Under the pieces are notes generated by a model that saw only the letters and a list, made by a program, of their open reading frames with translations, was not told the origin of the DNA and ran no database searches. This document shows, piece by piece, positions 54,224 through 62,200 of a DNA stretch of 64,000 nt. The number at the start of each line of letters is the position of its first letter. The stretch's first letter is position 1. A program made the translations under genes and the position numbers. Origin of the DNA: Staphylococcus nepalensis (GTDB lineage Bacteria; Bacillota; Bacilli; Staphylococcales; Staphylococcaceae); the NCBI RefSeq assembly GCF_014635045.1, contig NZ_BMCF01000001.1:310001-374000 (forward strand). Direction: 5' to 3'.

Positions 54224-55312
54224 ATGCAACAACAAATCAAAATCACAAATATCATTAAACTTAGCGGTGCTTATATCGCTTACTTAATTGGTTCTGGTTT
54301 TGCTACTGGACAAGAAGTCATGCAATTTTTTGCATCTTTTGGTGTATACGGTATATTGGGTGCTTTAGTGAGTGCAGTACTATTTTGCTTACTTGGTTCA
54401 ACATTAATGATGAAGGGTTACGACCTTCAATTAAAGCAACCAGGTCGAATATTTAAGTATTATTGCGGTAACATTGTAGGAACAATTATTGAATATTTTA
54501 CAATTGTTTTCATTTTTAGCATTGTAGTTATTATGATTGCTGGCACAGGCGCCGTTGTAGCAGAACAATTTCATTTACCAAATTTAGTTGGCGTCTTAGG
54601 TATGGGTGTGGTAGCAATGCTTACAGTAATTTTAGGGTTGAATAAATTAGTTGATATTATTGGTACTGTTGGCCCAATTATTGTCATTTTAACAATAGGT
54701 ATTTGTTTAATTGTCTTCTTCTCAAATATCGGTAACCTATCTAATATGCTCTATTTACCTGAAAGCGCAAAAAGCTTACAACCAACCAATCATTGGTGGC
54801 AATCTGGCGGACTCTTTTTCTGTTATAACATTTTAGCTGGAAGTATTTTCTTCTCACAACTTGGCCAACAATCAAATAGTAAAAAGGAAGCTGGCGTTAC
54901 AGGTATTATTGGTGGGGCGGTATTAATGTTAACGGTCATTGTGATGATTATCGCGCTACTCGTACACTCAAATCATGTATTTGATTTAGAAGTACCAGTA
55001 CTTTATCTAGGTAATACCATTGCACCGTTTATCGCGCTATTGTTTTCAGTATGTATTTTATTAGGTATTTATTCTACAACTGCACCTATGTATTGGTTAG
55101 TAAAAAATGAATTTATGAAATTGGTTCCTTCAAAATTAGGCGTACTTGTCACAGTTGTACTAGGCATTATATTTATTATTTGTGGTACGTTACCTTTTGG
55201 AGAACTCGTTTCGATTATTTACCCATTCGTTGGATACGTGGGCGCCATCGTTGTAGTTATCATCTTTGTCCGTACACTATATAACTATTTTACTCAAAAA
55301 CAAAAAGCATAA
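54224..55312 (+). CDS. YkvI-type APC-superfamily permease (paralog 2)
   Basis: 362 residues, about ten helices, paralog of the protein at 18670-19731: IGSGFATGQEVMQFFASFG (about 19-37) matches the same broken helix 1. The ATG at 54224 follows GGGAGGG by 6 bases. It is the second gene of an operon with the PLP enzyme, which suggests that it moves that enzyme's amino-acid substrate or product. Closed by a 15-bp hairpin. Confidence 0.82.
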   Translation: MQQQIKITNIIKLSGAYIAYLIGSGFATGQEVMQFFASFGVYGILGALVSAVLFCLLGSTLMMKGYDLQLKQPGRIFKYYCGNIVGTIIEYFTIVFIFSIVVIMIAGTGAVVAEQFHLPNLVGVLGMGVVAMLTVILGLNKLVDIIGTVGPIIVILTIGICLIVFFSNIGNLSNMLYLPESAKSLQPTNHWWQSGGLFFCYNILAGSIFFSQLGQQSNSKKEAGVTGIIGGAVLMLTVIVMIIALLVHSNHVFDLEVPVLYLGNTIAPFIALLFSVCILLGIYSTTAPMYWLVKNEFMKLVPSKLGVLVTVVLGIIFIICGTLPFGELVSIIYPFVGYVGAIVVVIIFVRTLYNYFTQKQKA

Positions 55313-55349
55313 TCCACAAATGACACGCAGTCGTTTTATTCAAACATAA

Positions 55350-55390
55350 AAAAGATGACGTTCTAATCACTCAAAAGAACGTCATCTTTT
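55350..55390. terminator. Bidirectional terminator
   Basis: AAAAGATGACGTTCT with its exact complement, 11-base loop, T-run; between the YkvI gene and capD. Confidence 0.92.
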
Positions 55391-55421
55391 TATATTTTAA
55401 TATCTATTGCCTAAAGCAATA

Positions 55422-57014
55422 TTATCTATTCCCGACGTCATGACCGATTTCTACTGTTTTATCATTTTTATTATAAACTGCAGCTTGGACGCTACCAAAG
55501 TTAGGGTCATTACGTTTTTCTTCAGTTTCAAAACCTAAACTATTAAATATATCTATGTCTTGTTTACTTGTTGCGTTTTCATAAAATACCTTGCCATTAT
55601 CGTTGTAAAAACGTGGTTTATCAATCGATTCTTGTAATGTTCCGTCACCACGTAAATAGTCGATAATCACTTCGTTTAATGTAGTAGGTATTTTGTTTCC
55701 TCCAGGTGTGCCAATGCCCATGTAATAATCCGGTCCAACTATAATGCTAGGTGAAGTAAATGACCGTGGTTGCTTATGCTTCTCACCATAATTTGGACTT
55801 GCAGGATCAGAAGAGAAGTTACCTAATGAATCATTCATATAAAACCCTTCTTTCATATAGTCACCTGAACCAAAGAAACTCGCTAGTGTATTGGTAGTAC
55901 TTGCTATTTCTCCGTTTTTATCAACTACTACAAAATGCGTTGTACTTGTATTATCAACATTATTTGTATTGAAATCACTACTAACATTGATTTTGTTTAA
56001 TTTATCTAAAATATAACCTTGAGAAAGATATTCATCATAGTCTTCATCTTGACCGTTGACAATATCTCTATTTCCATACATTAAATTTCTAGATTTTAAA
56101 ATACCAGTAATATAATCTAACCGGTCATTTGATGCTGTTTGGCTATTTGTTGCTTCATCAATTTTTAAGCCTTGTAACATCAGTGTACCTCCTAAAGGAT
56201 TGGATGCAGCATAAACCGTATTATTTAAATATTGTGTACTAACTGGTTCTTTTTTCTCTGTTTTATAACTTTGAAAATCTTTTTCTGTTAATTTATTATC
56301 CATTTGTTTAGAGACGCTTTTTCCTACTTTATCATAGAAATAATCTGGCCCGTTATCTCTAATACCTTTTAAGGTTTTCGCTAAAGCTGGTTGCTTGATA
56401 ACATCACCTTCTCTTTTGGTTTGTGCGCCATCAAAGAAAGGTGAATCTCTATCCACATCTGAGCCATATAACTTCAAACTTCTTTCAAGTTCTGAATCTA
56501 CTTCAAATCCTTCTTCAGCTAAAGGGATAACATAATTCATCACTTTCTTTTTGTCCATCTTTCCCGCTTCATTATGCGCATCATCAATACCTCGAACGAA
56601 ACCTGGCACGCCAACTTGGTCCTTTTGTTTATAATTAAACGAAGAGATGTCCTTGTATTGCCACTGTTTTGGTGCTACATTTTCTTGACCATCATAAGCT
56701 AACATTGCACCTCCGCCACCAAGCCCTGAAGAGTGTGGTTCCGTAATAGCTAAAGCATAAGAAACACCCATAGAGGCATCCACTGCGTTGCCTCCATCTT
56801 TCAATATTTTTTCTCCCACACGTTTAGCAATCGGATTATTTGAAGCAACACCGTAATTTTTATCTGATGCATCATGTTGATGATCAGCGATTTTATTCTC
56901 ATATAAATCATCTTTATTATAATTATCTTTTTTCGTGACTAAAAAAAACATAAAAGAAATGATAATAGTAAGGAGTAGTATTACGATGAGCGTTTTTTTA
57001 TTATAAATACTCAT
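55422..57014 (-). CDS. capD: Poly-gamma-glutamate gamma-glutamyltransferase CapD
   Basis: 530-residue Ntn-hydrolase of the gamma-glutamyltranspeptidase family, same length as Bacillus anthracis CapD (528), which trims and covalently anchors or releases poly-gamma-glutamate. One membrane anchor at 8-26. NPIAKRVGEKILKDGGNAVDAS and EPHSSGLGGGG are GGT signatures. Autocleavage should occur before Thr358 (DNTSTTHFVVV), giving a small subunit with the GTPGGNKIPTTL loop (about 450). AGGAG lies 8 bases before the ATG. Last gene of capB-C-A-E-D. Confidence 0.92.
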   Translation of the reverse strand: MSIYNKKTLIVILLLTIIISFMFFLVTKKDNYNKDDLYENKIADHQHDASDKNYGVASNNPIAKRVGEKILKDGGNAVDASMGVSYALAITEPHSSGLGGGGAMLAYDGQENVAPKQWQYKDISSFNYKQKDQVGVPGFVRGIDDAHNEAGKMDKKKVMNYVIPLAEEGFEVDSELERSLKLYGSDVDRDSPFFDGAQTKREGDVIKQPALAKTLKGIRDNGPDYFYDKVGKSVSKQMDNKLTEKDFQSYKTEKKEPVSTQYLNNTVYAASNPLGGTLMLQGLKIDEATNSQTASNDRLDYITGILKSRNLMYGNRDIVNGQDEDYDEYLSQGYILDKLNKINVSSDFNTNNVDNTSTTHFVVVDKNGEIASTTNTLASFFGSGDYMKEGFYMNDSLGNFSSDPASPNYGEKHKQPRSFTSPSIIVGPDYYMGIGTPGGNKIPTTLNEVIIDYLRGDGTLQESIDKPRFYNDNGKVFYENATSKQDIDIFNSLGFETEEKRNDPNFGSVQAAVYNKNDKTVEIGHDVGNR

Positions 57015-57016
57015 AG

Positions 57017-57175
57017 TTATGCTCCTTTAGATAAATACTGATGATGCGAAGTTTTAAGTTCATTTTGTTCATAGTGATCTAAACCTTCGTTTGCTCTCGC
57101 GAATACAATTAATATTGTGATAATAAGAATGACTGTAATTATTGTAAGACTTACCCAATGATCTTTAATGTTCAT
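57017..57175 (-). CDS. capE: CapE/PgsE small membrane protein
   Basis: 52 codons, easily missed. The product starts MNIKDHWVSLTIITVILIIT, with one membrane helix (about 8-25) and a polar tail ending HHQYLSKGA. Position, size and topology match CapE/PgsE, the small subunit between capA and capD (B. anthracis) or after pgsA (B. subtilis), needed for efficient polymer synthesis. GGAGG lies 8 bases before its ATG and is embedded in the end of capA; its start overlaps the capA stop by 11 bases, and its stop is 2 bases before the capD ATG. Both point to coupled translation. Confidence 0.85.
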   Translation of the reverse strand: MNIKDHWVSLTIITVILIITILIVFARANEGLDHYEQNELKTSHHQYLSKGA

Positions 57176-58235
57176 ATACATAACCTCCATTCTCTTTTTT
57201 CAGTTCGACGTTTTCACCTTTGATGTTATTTAATAATTTGGTTTCTTCTATCTTGTTCGGTGTAGCTTTCGTTAGCTTACCGCCTACTGATTTGATAGGT
57301 GTTACCATAAATTTTGAATGCTCGCCATTCCAATTTTGCTGAACAGCTAAACCTTGTTTATTTTTTGATAAGAAATCTTCTGAAGTTACATTTCCTAAAC
57401 TATAAAAAATATTTGTGTCTTTATAATTTTCAATTTCTTGAACTACGGTATTATGACCAATAATAGTATCTGCACCCGCGTCTGCTAAAGAATGTGCATA
57501 TTGTTTTTGTCTTGTCGTAACAGACCTTTCATCTGTCATGCCCCAATCTACATTAACAACCACGTAATCATTGTTTTCTTTTAATTTTTTTATTATCGGT
57601 ATATAGATATTGGGTTCTAAACTGATGGATGTAGTATTTTTTAACGGATCTGCGTAGTCAGATTCAATATCTGTAAAAGATACATTGGCAATTTTCTTGC
57701 CTTTTATTGTTTGTTGTACCGTTTTACTATTAATTGGATTTGAGCCATTTCCAGTTAAAAAATTATAACCATTTTGTGCTTCAACAGCTCTACTAAAATC
57801 TCTAGCAGTAATATTATCAGTAACTTGATTAATAATATTTAAACTTTTTATATTTAATCCTTTTAAAAACATTACATTTTCTAAATTTTTATGAATGTTG
57901 GTTTTTCTATCATCTGAAAAATCCGATAACTTCAAACTGGCTGTTGAATAATCACTTCCATGTAAAAGGTCTTTAATAGAACTAAAAGTATCATTTAAAT
58001 CATTTTTTCTTATATGTTTATTTAATTCCACGTTACCTAAATATGTCAGTTTGATTTCTTCTCCATTTTTTTCCATAGCTTTAACAGGTACAAAATCTTG
58101 ATTTTTTAAAACAAATCCTAATAAAACAAGTGCAACAAGCAATATTAAGCCGGTATATATGGAATTTCTTTTTTTATGGCGTTTTGTCCATTTCAATACA
58201 CGCTCATTTATAGAAAATCGTTTGGATTGCTTCAT
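57165..58235 (-). CDS. capA: Poly-gamma-glutamate synthesis/export protein CapA, metal site degenerate
   Basis: 356 residues: cytosolic basic N-terminus, one membrane helix (about 27-45), extracellular PGA_cap domain with a calcineurin-like fold. Collinear with Bacillus PgsA, but the fold's metal ligands are changed: the usual VGD is LGN (about 67), the NNH segment is INQV, HWG is DWG, and GHHPHV is GHNTVV, while SLGN is kept. It therefore probably acts as a structural partner of CapC/CapE in polymer transport, not as a phosphatase. AGGAG precedes the ATG by 8 bases; 14 bases after capC. Confidence 0.92.
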   Translation of the reverse strand: MKQSKRFSINERVLKWTKRHKKRNSIYTGLILLVALVLLGFVLKNQDFVPVKAMEKNGEEIKLTYLGNVELNKHIRKNDLNDTFSSIKDLLHGSDYSTASLKLSDFSDDRKTNIHKNLENVMFLKGLNIKSLNIINQVTDNITARDFSRAVEAQNGYNFLTGNGSNPINSKTVQQTIKGKKIANVSFTDIESDYADPLKNTTSISLEPNIYIPIIKKLKENNDYVVVNVDWGMTDERSVTTRQKQYAHSLADAGADTIIGHNTVVQEIENYKDTNIFYSLGNVTSEDFLSKNKQGLAVQQNWNGEHSKFMVTPIKSVGGKLTKATPNKIEETKLLNNIKGENVELKKENGGYVYEH

Positions 58236-58249
58236 ATCTCTGCTCCTTA

Positions 58250-58702
58250 CTAATTAATAAAGCTATAAAAGAATAAGATAACGTACGTAATACATGTTAG
58301 TAACATACATGTGGATAGGGTAATAACGACGCCTTGCTTTTGTATTGTGTTCGCAATAATACCAGGAATCACAACACCAATACCGGACATTTCAACCATT
58401 TCAAACGGTGTTATTGGATAAATTAAGTCAAATACAAATTTTAATACCATGCCTGTTAATATCATAGCAGCGAATTTTCTACGTCCATATAATATAACGA
58501 AGCGACTTATACCATGATTAACAATGAAGTATGTAATACAGCTAATGATTAAGACTGATAGTAGCATAATGGGTTGATCAAAAATGAGTGCTAGATACCC
58601 TGGAACGACTAAACCAGCAGGACTAATACCAAATTTTTCGGCAAAGATAAGACTAAGAACAATGCCTACAAATAATGAAAAATATAACTCTGAACCTATC
58701 AT
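58250..58702 (-). CDS. capC: Poly-gamma-glutamate synthase membrane subunit CapC
   Basis: 150-residue membrane protein with four to five helices, matching CapC/PgsC (149 residues in B. subtilis): EKFGISPAGLVVPGYLAL near 23 and GIGVVIPGIIANTIQKQG near 106. It forms the synthase core with CapB and is the probable channel. AAGGGA lies 9 bases before the ATG, inside the end of capB; the ATG is one base after the capB stop. Confidence 0.95.
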   Translation of the reverse strand: MIGSELYFSLFVGIVLSLIFAEKFGISPAGLVVPGYLALIFDQPIMLLSVLIISCITYFIVNHGISRFVILYGRRKFAAMILTGMVLKFVFDLIYPITPFEMVEMSGIGVVIPGIIANTIQKQGVVITLSTCMLLTCITYVILFFYSFIN

Positions 58703-58703
58703 A

Positions 58704-59861
58704 TTAATTTATCCCTTCTATATATTGCGCTATTTGTTTACCTGGTCCGTGAATATTACCTACACAAAATATCAATGCGTTTTTAGATTCTGTGTAAAGC
58801 GCATGTTCAACTTCTTTTATACTTTTGCCTTCAAAATTTAAATATTTTTTGTCAGGCAAATCATGCATCACTTCAGTGACCATTTGTGTGCTCTTTCCAG
58901 TACAAATTAATGTATCGAACGGTACATCTTTTACAAAGTCTTCAGCAAATTGTCGTGTTCGATCTACTCTGTCAGCACGACAATTTAAGACAATCACAAT
59001 TTTTTGGTACGGGTAATTGTAAGATTCTACCTTATTTAAAATTGCTTTAGTAGACTGTGGTTCATTGGCTGCAAAAGCATTGACGTATACGTTTGTAGTT
59101 TCATTTGCATTAAAGTATTTTACTTCAACCGCGCCAACATCTGGCGGAGCGTTAAGCATACCTCTTAGCGCCGTATCACGATCAATACCTAAGGCTTCTG
59201 CCACACCCATTGCAATAGCCACATTATCTGGAAAGACAATGTACTCAAATTTTCTCAGATAGGATTCTGGTACTTCATCCTTATCAACAACGATTAACTT
59301 TGTCTTACGTCTTTTGGCAACTTTTGCAAAAAAGGGGGTGTAGTCATCTTTCATAACTATCAAATGCCCTTTATAAGGGATCGTAGCGGTAAATGCTTGA
59401 GCAACTTCATCTAATGTTGGTCCAAGCACATCCATATGATCTTCCATAACATTTACAATGACGCCAATATTAGCCTTCACCAAATCTTTTTGAAATATAA
59501 TTTGATAATCAGGGTTGACAGCCATACATTCATTTACTAATGCATTCGCATTTTGTTTCACAACTTTTCTTACGATATCTCGTTGCTCACCAATATTTGC
59601 TCCTTGAGGTTTCCTGTATACAGGATATTCTCTAGGCGTAAACCAGTACATCATACGCGCGTCTGTACCAGTTGTTTTACCAATCACACGGTACTTATCT
59701 TCCCGTAAAATACTGTAAATCAAGCGGGTGATTGTTGATTTACCTCTGATGCCATTAATATTGATACGTATAGGAATCTTTGCTAATCTGTCAGAATGTC
59801 TTCGTTTTTCAACGATGCCTAACCAAAGAATGACGCCTACACAAATTATGATTAGTAGCAA
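58704..59861 (-). CDS. capB: Poly-gamma-glutamate synthase (amide ligase) CapB
   Basis: 385-residue ATP-dependent ligase of the Mur-ligase-like CapB/PgsB family that polymerises glutamate through gamma-amide bonds. Membrane-associated N-terminus (2-16), P-loop NGIRGKST (about 35-42), GKTTGTDARMMYW, NECMAVNPDYQIIFQ, MEDHMDVLGPTLDE and LNCRADRVDRTRQFAEDF are all present and closely match B. subtilis PgsB. The start is TTG at 59861, 7 bases after GAGGG; a later ATG would remove the membrane segment. First gene of the operon, behind a repeat-rich leader. Confidence 0.95.
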   Translation of the reverse strand: MLLIIICVGVILWLGIVEKRRHSDRLAKIPIRININGIRGKSTITRLIYSILREDKYRVIGKTTGTDARMMYWFTPREYPVYRKPQGANIGEQRDIVRKVVKQNANALVNECMAVNPDYQIIFQKDLVKANIGVIVNVMEDHMDVLGPTLDEVAQAFTATIPYKGHLIVMKDDYTPFFAKVAKRRKTKLIVVDKDEVPESYLRKFEYIVFPDNVAIAMGVAEALGIDRDTALRGMLNAPPDVGAVEVKYFNANETTNVYVNAFAANEPQSTKAILNKVESYNYPYQKIVIVLNCRADRVDRTRQFAEDFVKDVPFDTLICTGKSTQMVTEVMHDLPDKKYLNFEGKSIKEVEHALYTESKNALIFCVGNIHGPGKQIAQYIEGIN

Positions 59862-60003
59862 ACTTTGTCCCTCTTTTCCTGCTTATATTTTCAGTCGTGT
59901 ACTAAAGTCATCAAGCTATTTGAAAACTTTAATTAAAAGAAATGGTTCAATGTGTTATAACCTTTCAATAAAGACATAATATCATCTAGTTATTGATCTC
60001 ATA

Positions 60004-60222
60004 TTAAGTCTATAAAATATCTGTTAATTAAATGTAAAATTATATTTAATCTCTCAATAAACTCTTTTATAAAATTATATTTAATATAACAACAGTTCCT
60101 TTTATAACATTGATTTAATATAAAGTCTATAAGATATCTATAGATTAAATATGAAACACTATCTACATTTTATAAAAAGTTATATTTAATGCAATAACAA
60201 TTCCTTTTATAACAATGATTGC
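60004..60222. repeat. Tandem imperfect direct repeat upstream of cap
   Basis: Two AT-rich units of about 100-115 bases (60004-60117 and 60121-60222). Each contains AAGTCTATAA(A/G)ATATCT, TTATATTTAAT and TTCCTTTTATAACA(T/A)TGATT in the same order. They lie 140-360 bases before capB, between it and the divergent small gene at 60394. Confidence 0.75.
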
Positions 60223-60393
60223 ATACTTTTATTAAAAAATAAATTTGAATAAAAAATTTTATAAAAATTTTTAACAACAAGTATTCACTCTTAAAAGAAA
60301 TAAATACAATATTTACTTGAAATTTACATAGTATTAAAATTCAAATGTTATCTTGAAGTTGAAAGTAATCATAGGTTGTTTAGGAGGATGGAT

Positions 60394-60717
60394 ATGAGCA
60401 AGCCAGTAAAGTTAACTGTCTCACTGTATCTTATTGTCGTTGCACTTTTATGTTGTAGTTATTTAATTATGATTTTAGTAGGAAGTTTTCAAGGTAATGA
60501 TATGCGCGGCGCAGTGCTTGATACAGATAACACAAGACATATTGAAAACGTGAATGAAACAAATAACGCATCGCAATCTACAAAATCATCTACACAACAA
60601 AATCGCTCTATTCCTAAAAATTGGCAGTCTCAACACATGAATCAACCTACAACTAATCAATTCGATACTATAAAAACATGGTCTTTAGATAACGCATCCT
60701 CTAAAAACCATGTTTAA
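60394..60717 (+). CDS. Small membrane-anchored protein of unknown function
   Basis: 107 residues: one N-terminal membrane helix (about 8-32, LTVSLYLIVVALLCCSYLIM), then a polar Asn/Gln/Ser/Thr-rich tail that should face outside. The ATG at 60394 follows AGGAGG by 6 bases; the longer frame begins in front of that SD. No family recognised. Divergent from capB across 531 bases, so it may share regulation with the capsule operon, but nothing in its sequence shows a capsule role. Its stop codon lies in the right arm of its terminator. Confidence 0.72.
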   Translation: MSKPVKLTVSLYLIVVALLCCSYLIMILVGSFQGNDMRGAVLDTDNTRHIENVNETNNASQSTKSSTQQNRSIPKNWQSQHMNQPTTNQFDTIKTWSLDNASSKNHV

Positions 60718-60722
60718 TTTTT
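60674..60722 (+). terminator. Terminator embedded in the 3' coding end
   Basis: 16-bp stem with one mismatch (60674-60689 with 60700-60715) then ATTTTTAAT. The stem covers the last 14 codons of the gene at 60394-60717. Confidence 0.8.
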
Positions 60723-60872
60723 AATAAATTCACTCGGCATATATTTTTAACAATACGTTCAAAATTCCTATAAAGATGCCTTTTTCAAATGTGTCTAATT
60801 TCAAAGTGTCTGATTTTTCAGATATAATAAAAGCGATAGATGTTTTATTAATTTTGGAAAAGGGGTTTTATG

Positions 60873-62030
60873 ATGAGTAAATTTACTAAACAAGAAAAAA
60901 TTCAAATCTTAGAAGATTTAGTAAGTATTAAATCAGTTAATGACAATGAAATGGAAGTATGTAAATATCTACAGAATTTATTATCAGAGCATGGTATTAA
61001 ATCTGAAATTATTAAAATAAGTGATAGTCGCGCTAACCTAGTGGCTGAAATTGGTGAAGGCGCACCCGTGCTTGGTATATCTGGCCATATGGATGTTGTA
61101 TCTGCTGGCGATGAAAACAAATGGACATACGATCCATTCAAACTTACAGAAGTAGACGGCAAACTTTATGGTCGTGGCTCAGCTGATATGAAATCAGGCT
61201 TAGCCGCGTTAGTACTCAGCATGATTGATATTCACGACCAAGGTTTATTAACACATGGAAAAATACGCTTACTTGCAACTGCTGGTGAAGAGATTGTTGG
61301 AGAAGGCGCAAAAGCATTTCATGATAAAGGTTATATGAAAGACGTGGATGCATTAGTCATTGCTGAACCTTCCCAAGATAGAATTATTTATGCTCATAAA
61401 GGATCAATGGATATTCGTGTCACTTCTCATGGTAAAGCTTCACATAGTTCTATGCCACAACTCGGTTTTAACGCTATTTCACCACTTGTTAAATTTGTTT
61501 ACAAAGCAGATGAAGGGTTTAACAAGTTTAATAAAAATAATGACTTATTAGGTAATGCGATTATGAATGCAACGATTTTCAATGGAGGCAATCAAGTGAA
61601 CTCCATTCCCGAACACGCAACATCCGAATTTAATATTCGTACCATTCCTGAACATGATAACGATCAATTTATTTCTTATTTCAATGAAATCTTAAAACAA
61701 GTTGCTACTGAAGAAACTGATATTGAAATTGACACTTATATGTCTAGACCCCCTGTTTACACTACAGGCCAAAATAAATTAATAGCACTTGCTGTTGAAA
61801 TGGGTGAAAAATATCTCAATACAACATTACCAACAGAAGCTTCGCCTGGTGTGACGGATGCCTCAGATCTATTAGTAGATAAAGACGAAAACTTTTCATT
61901 TATTATGTATGGTCCAGGTACTGTCAGTCAGGCTCACCAAGTAGATGAGCATGTAGACAAAGAAGCATATTTAACATTCGTTGATCTATTTACGGACTTC
62001 TTCCCAGCTTATTTAAACGGTTCAAAATAA
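60873..62030 (+). CDS. M20 ArgE/DapE-family metallohydrolase (copy 2)
   Basis: 385-residue paralog of the protein at 38833-40002: GISGHMDVVSAGDENKW, GRGSADMKSGLAAL, ATAGEE, IAEPSQDRI and AHQVDEHV align without gaps at the catalytic sites, so both copies look active. Two adjacent ATGs exist (60870, 60873); the second is 7 bases after AAGGGG and preferred. Single gene. The true substrate is unresolved between succinyl-DAP, acyl amino acids and dipeptides. Confidence 0.85.
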   Translation: MSKFTKQEKIQILEDLVSIKSVNDNEMEVCKYLQNLLSEHGIKSEIIKISDSRANLVAEIGEGAPVLGISGHMDVVSAGDENKWTYDPFKLTEVDGKLYGRGSADMKSGLAALVLSMIDIHDQGLLTHGKIRLLATAGEEIVGEGAKAFHDKGYMKDVDALVIAEPSQDRIIYAHKGSMDIRVTSHGKASHSSMPQLGFNAISPLVKFVYKADEGFNKFNKNNDLLGNAIMNATIFNGGNQVNSIPEHATSEFNIRTIPEHDNDQFISYFNEILKQVATEETDIEIDTYMSRPPVYTTGQNKLIALAVEMGEKYLNTTLPTEASPGVTDASDLLVDKDENFSFIMYGPGTVSQAHQVDEHVDKEAYLTFVDLFTDFFPAYLNGSK

Positions 62031-62093
62031 TTCAACATGCTTATATCCTTTTTAAGGGCAAGCCATGATTTTTTTATATCAGTCTCAATATAA

Positions 62094-62142
62094 AAAGAGC
62101 GAAGATACGCAACCACTATTTGATTGCATATCTTCGCTCTTT
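62094..62142. terminator. Bidirectional terminator
   Basis: AAAGAGCGAAGATACGCAA pairs with 62124-62142 with one mismatch, 11-base loop; convergent genes. Confidence 0.9.
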
Positions 62143-62200
62143 ACTTTATAACTTTAATGATTCAATTGTAATTTCATCGCTGTAAAATAAAGTTTAAAAT

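Noticed and set aside
59862..60003. Promoter of capBCAED
   Set aside because: Several TATTAT/TATAAC hexamers occur, but none has an acceptable -35 at 16-18 bases, so I could not choose one.
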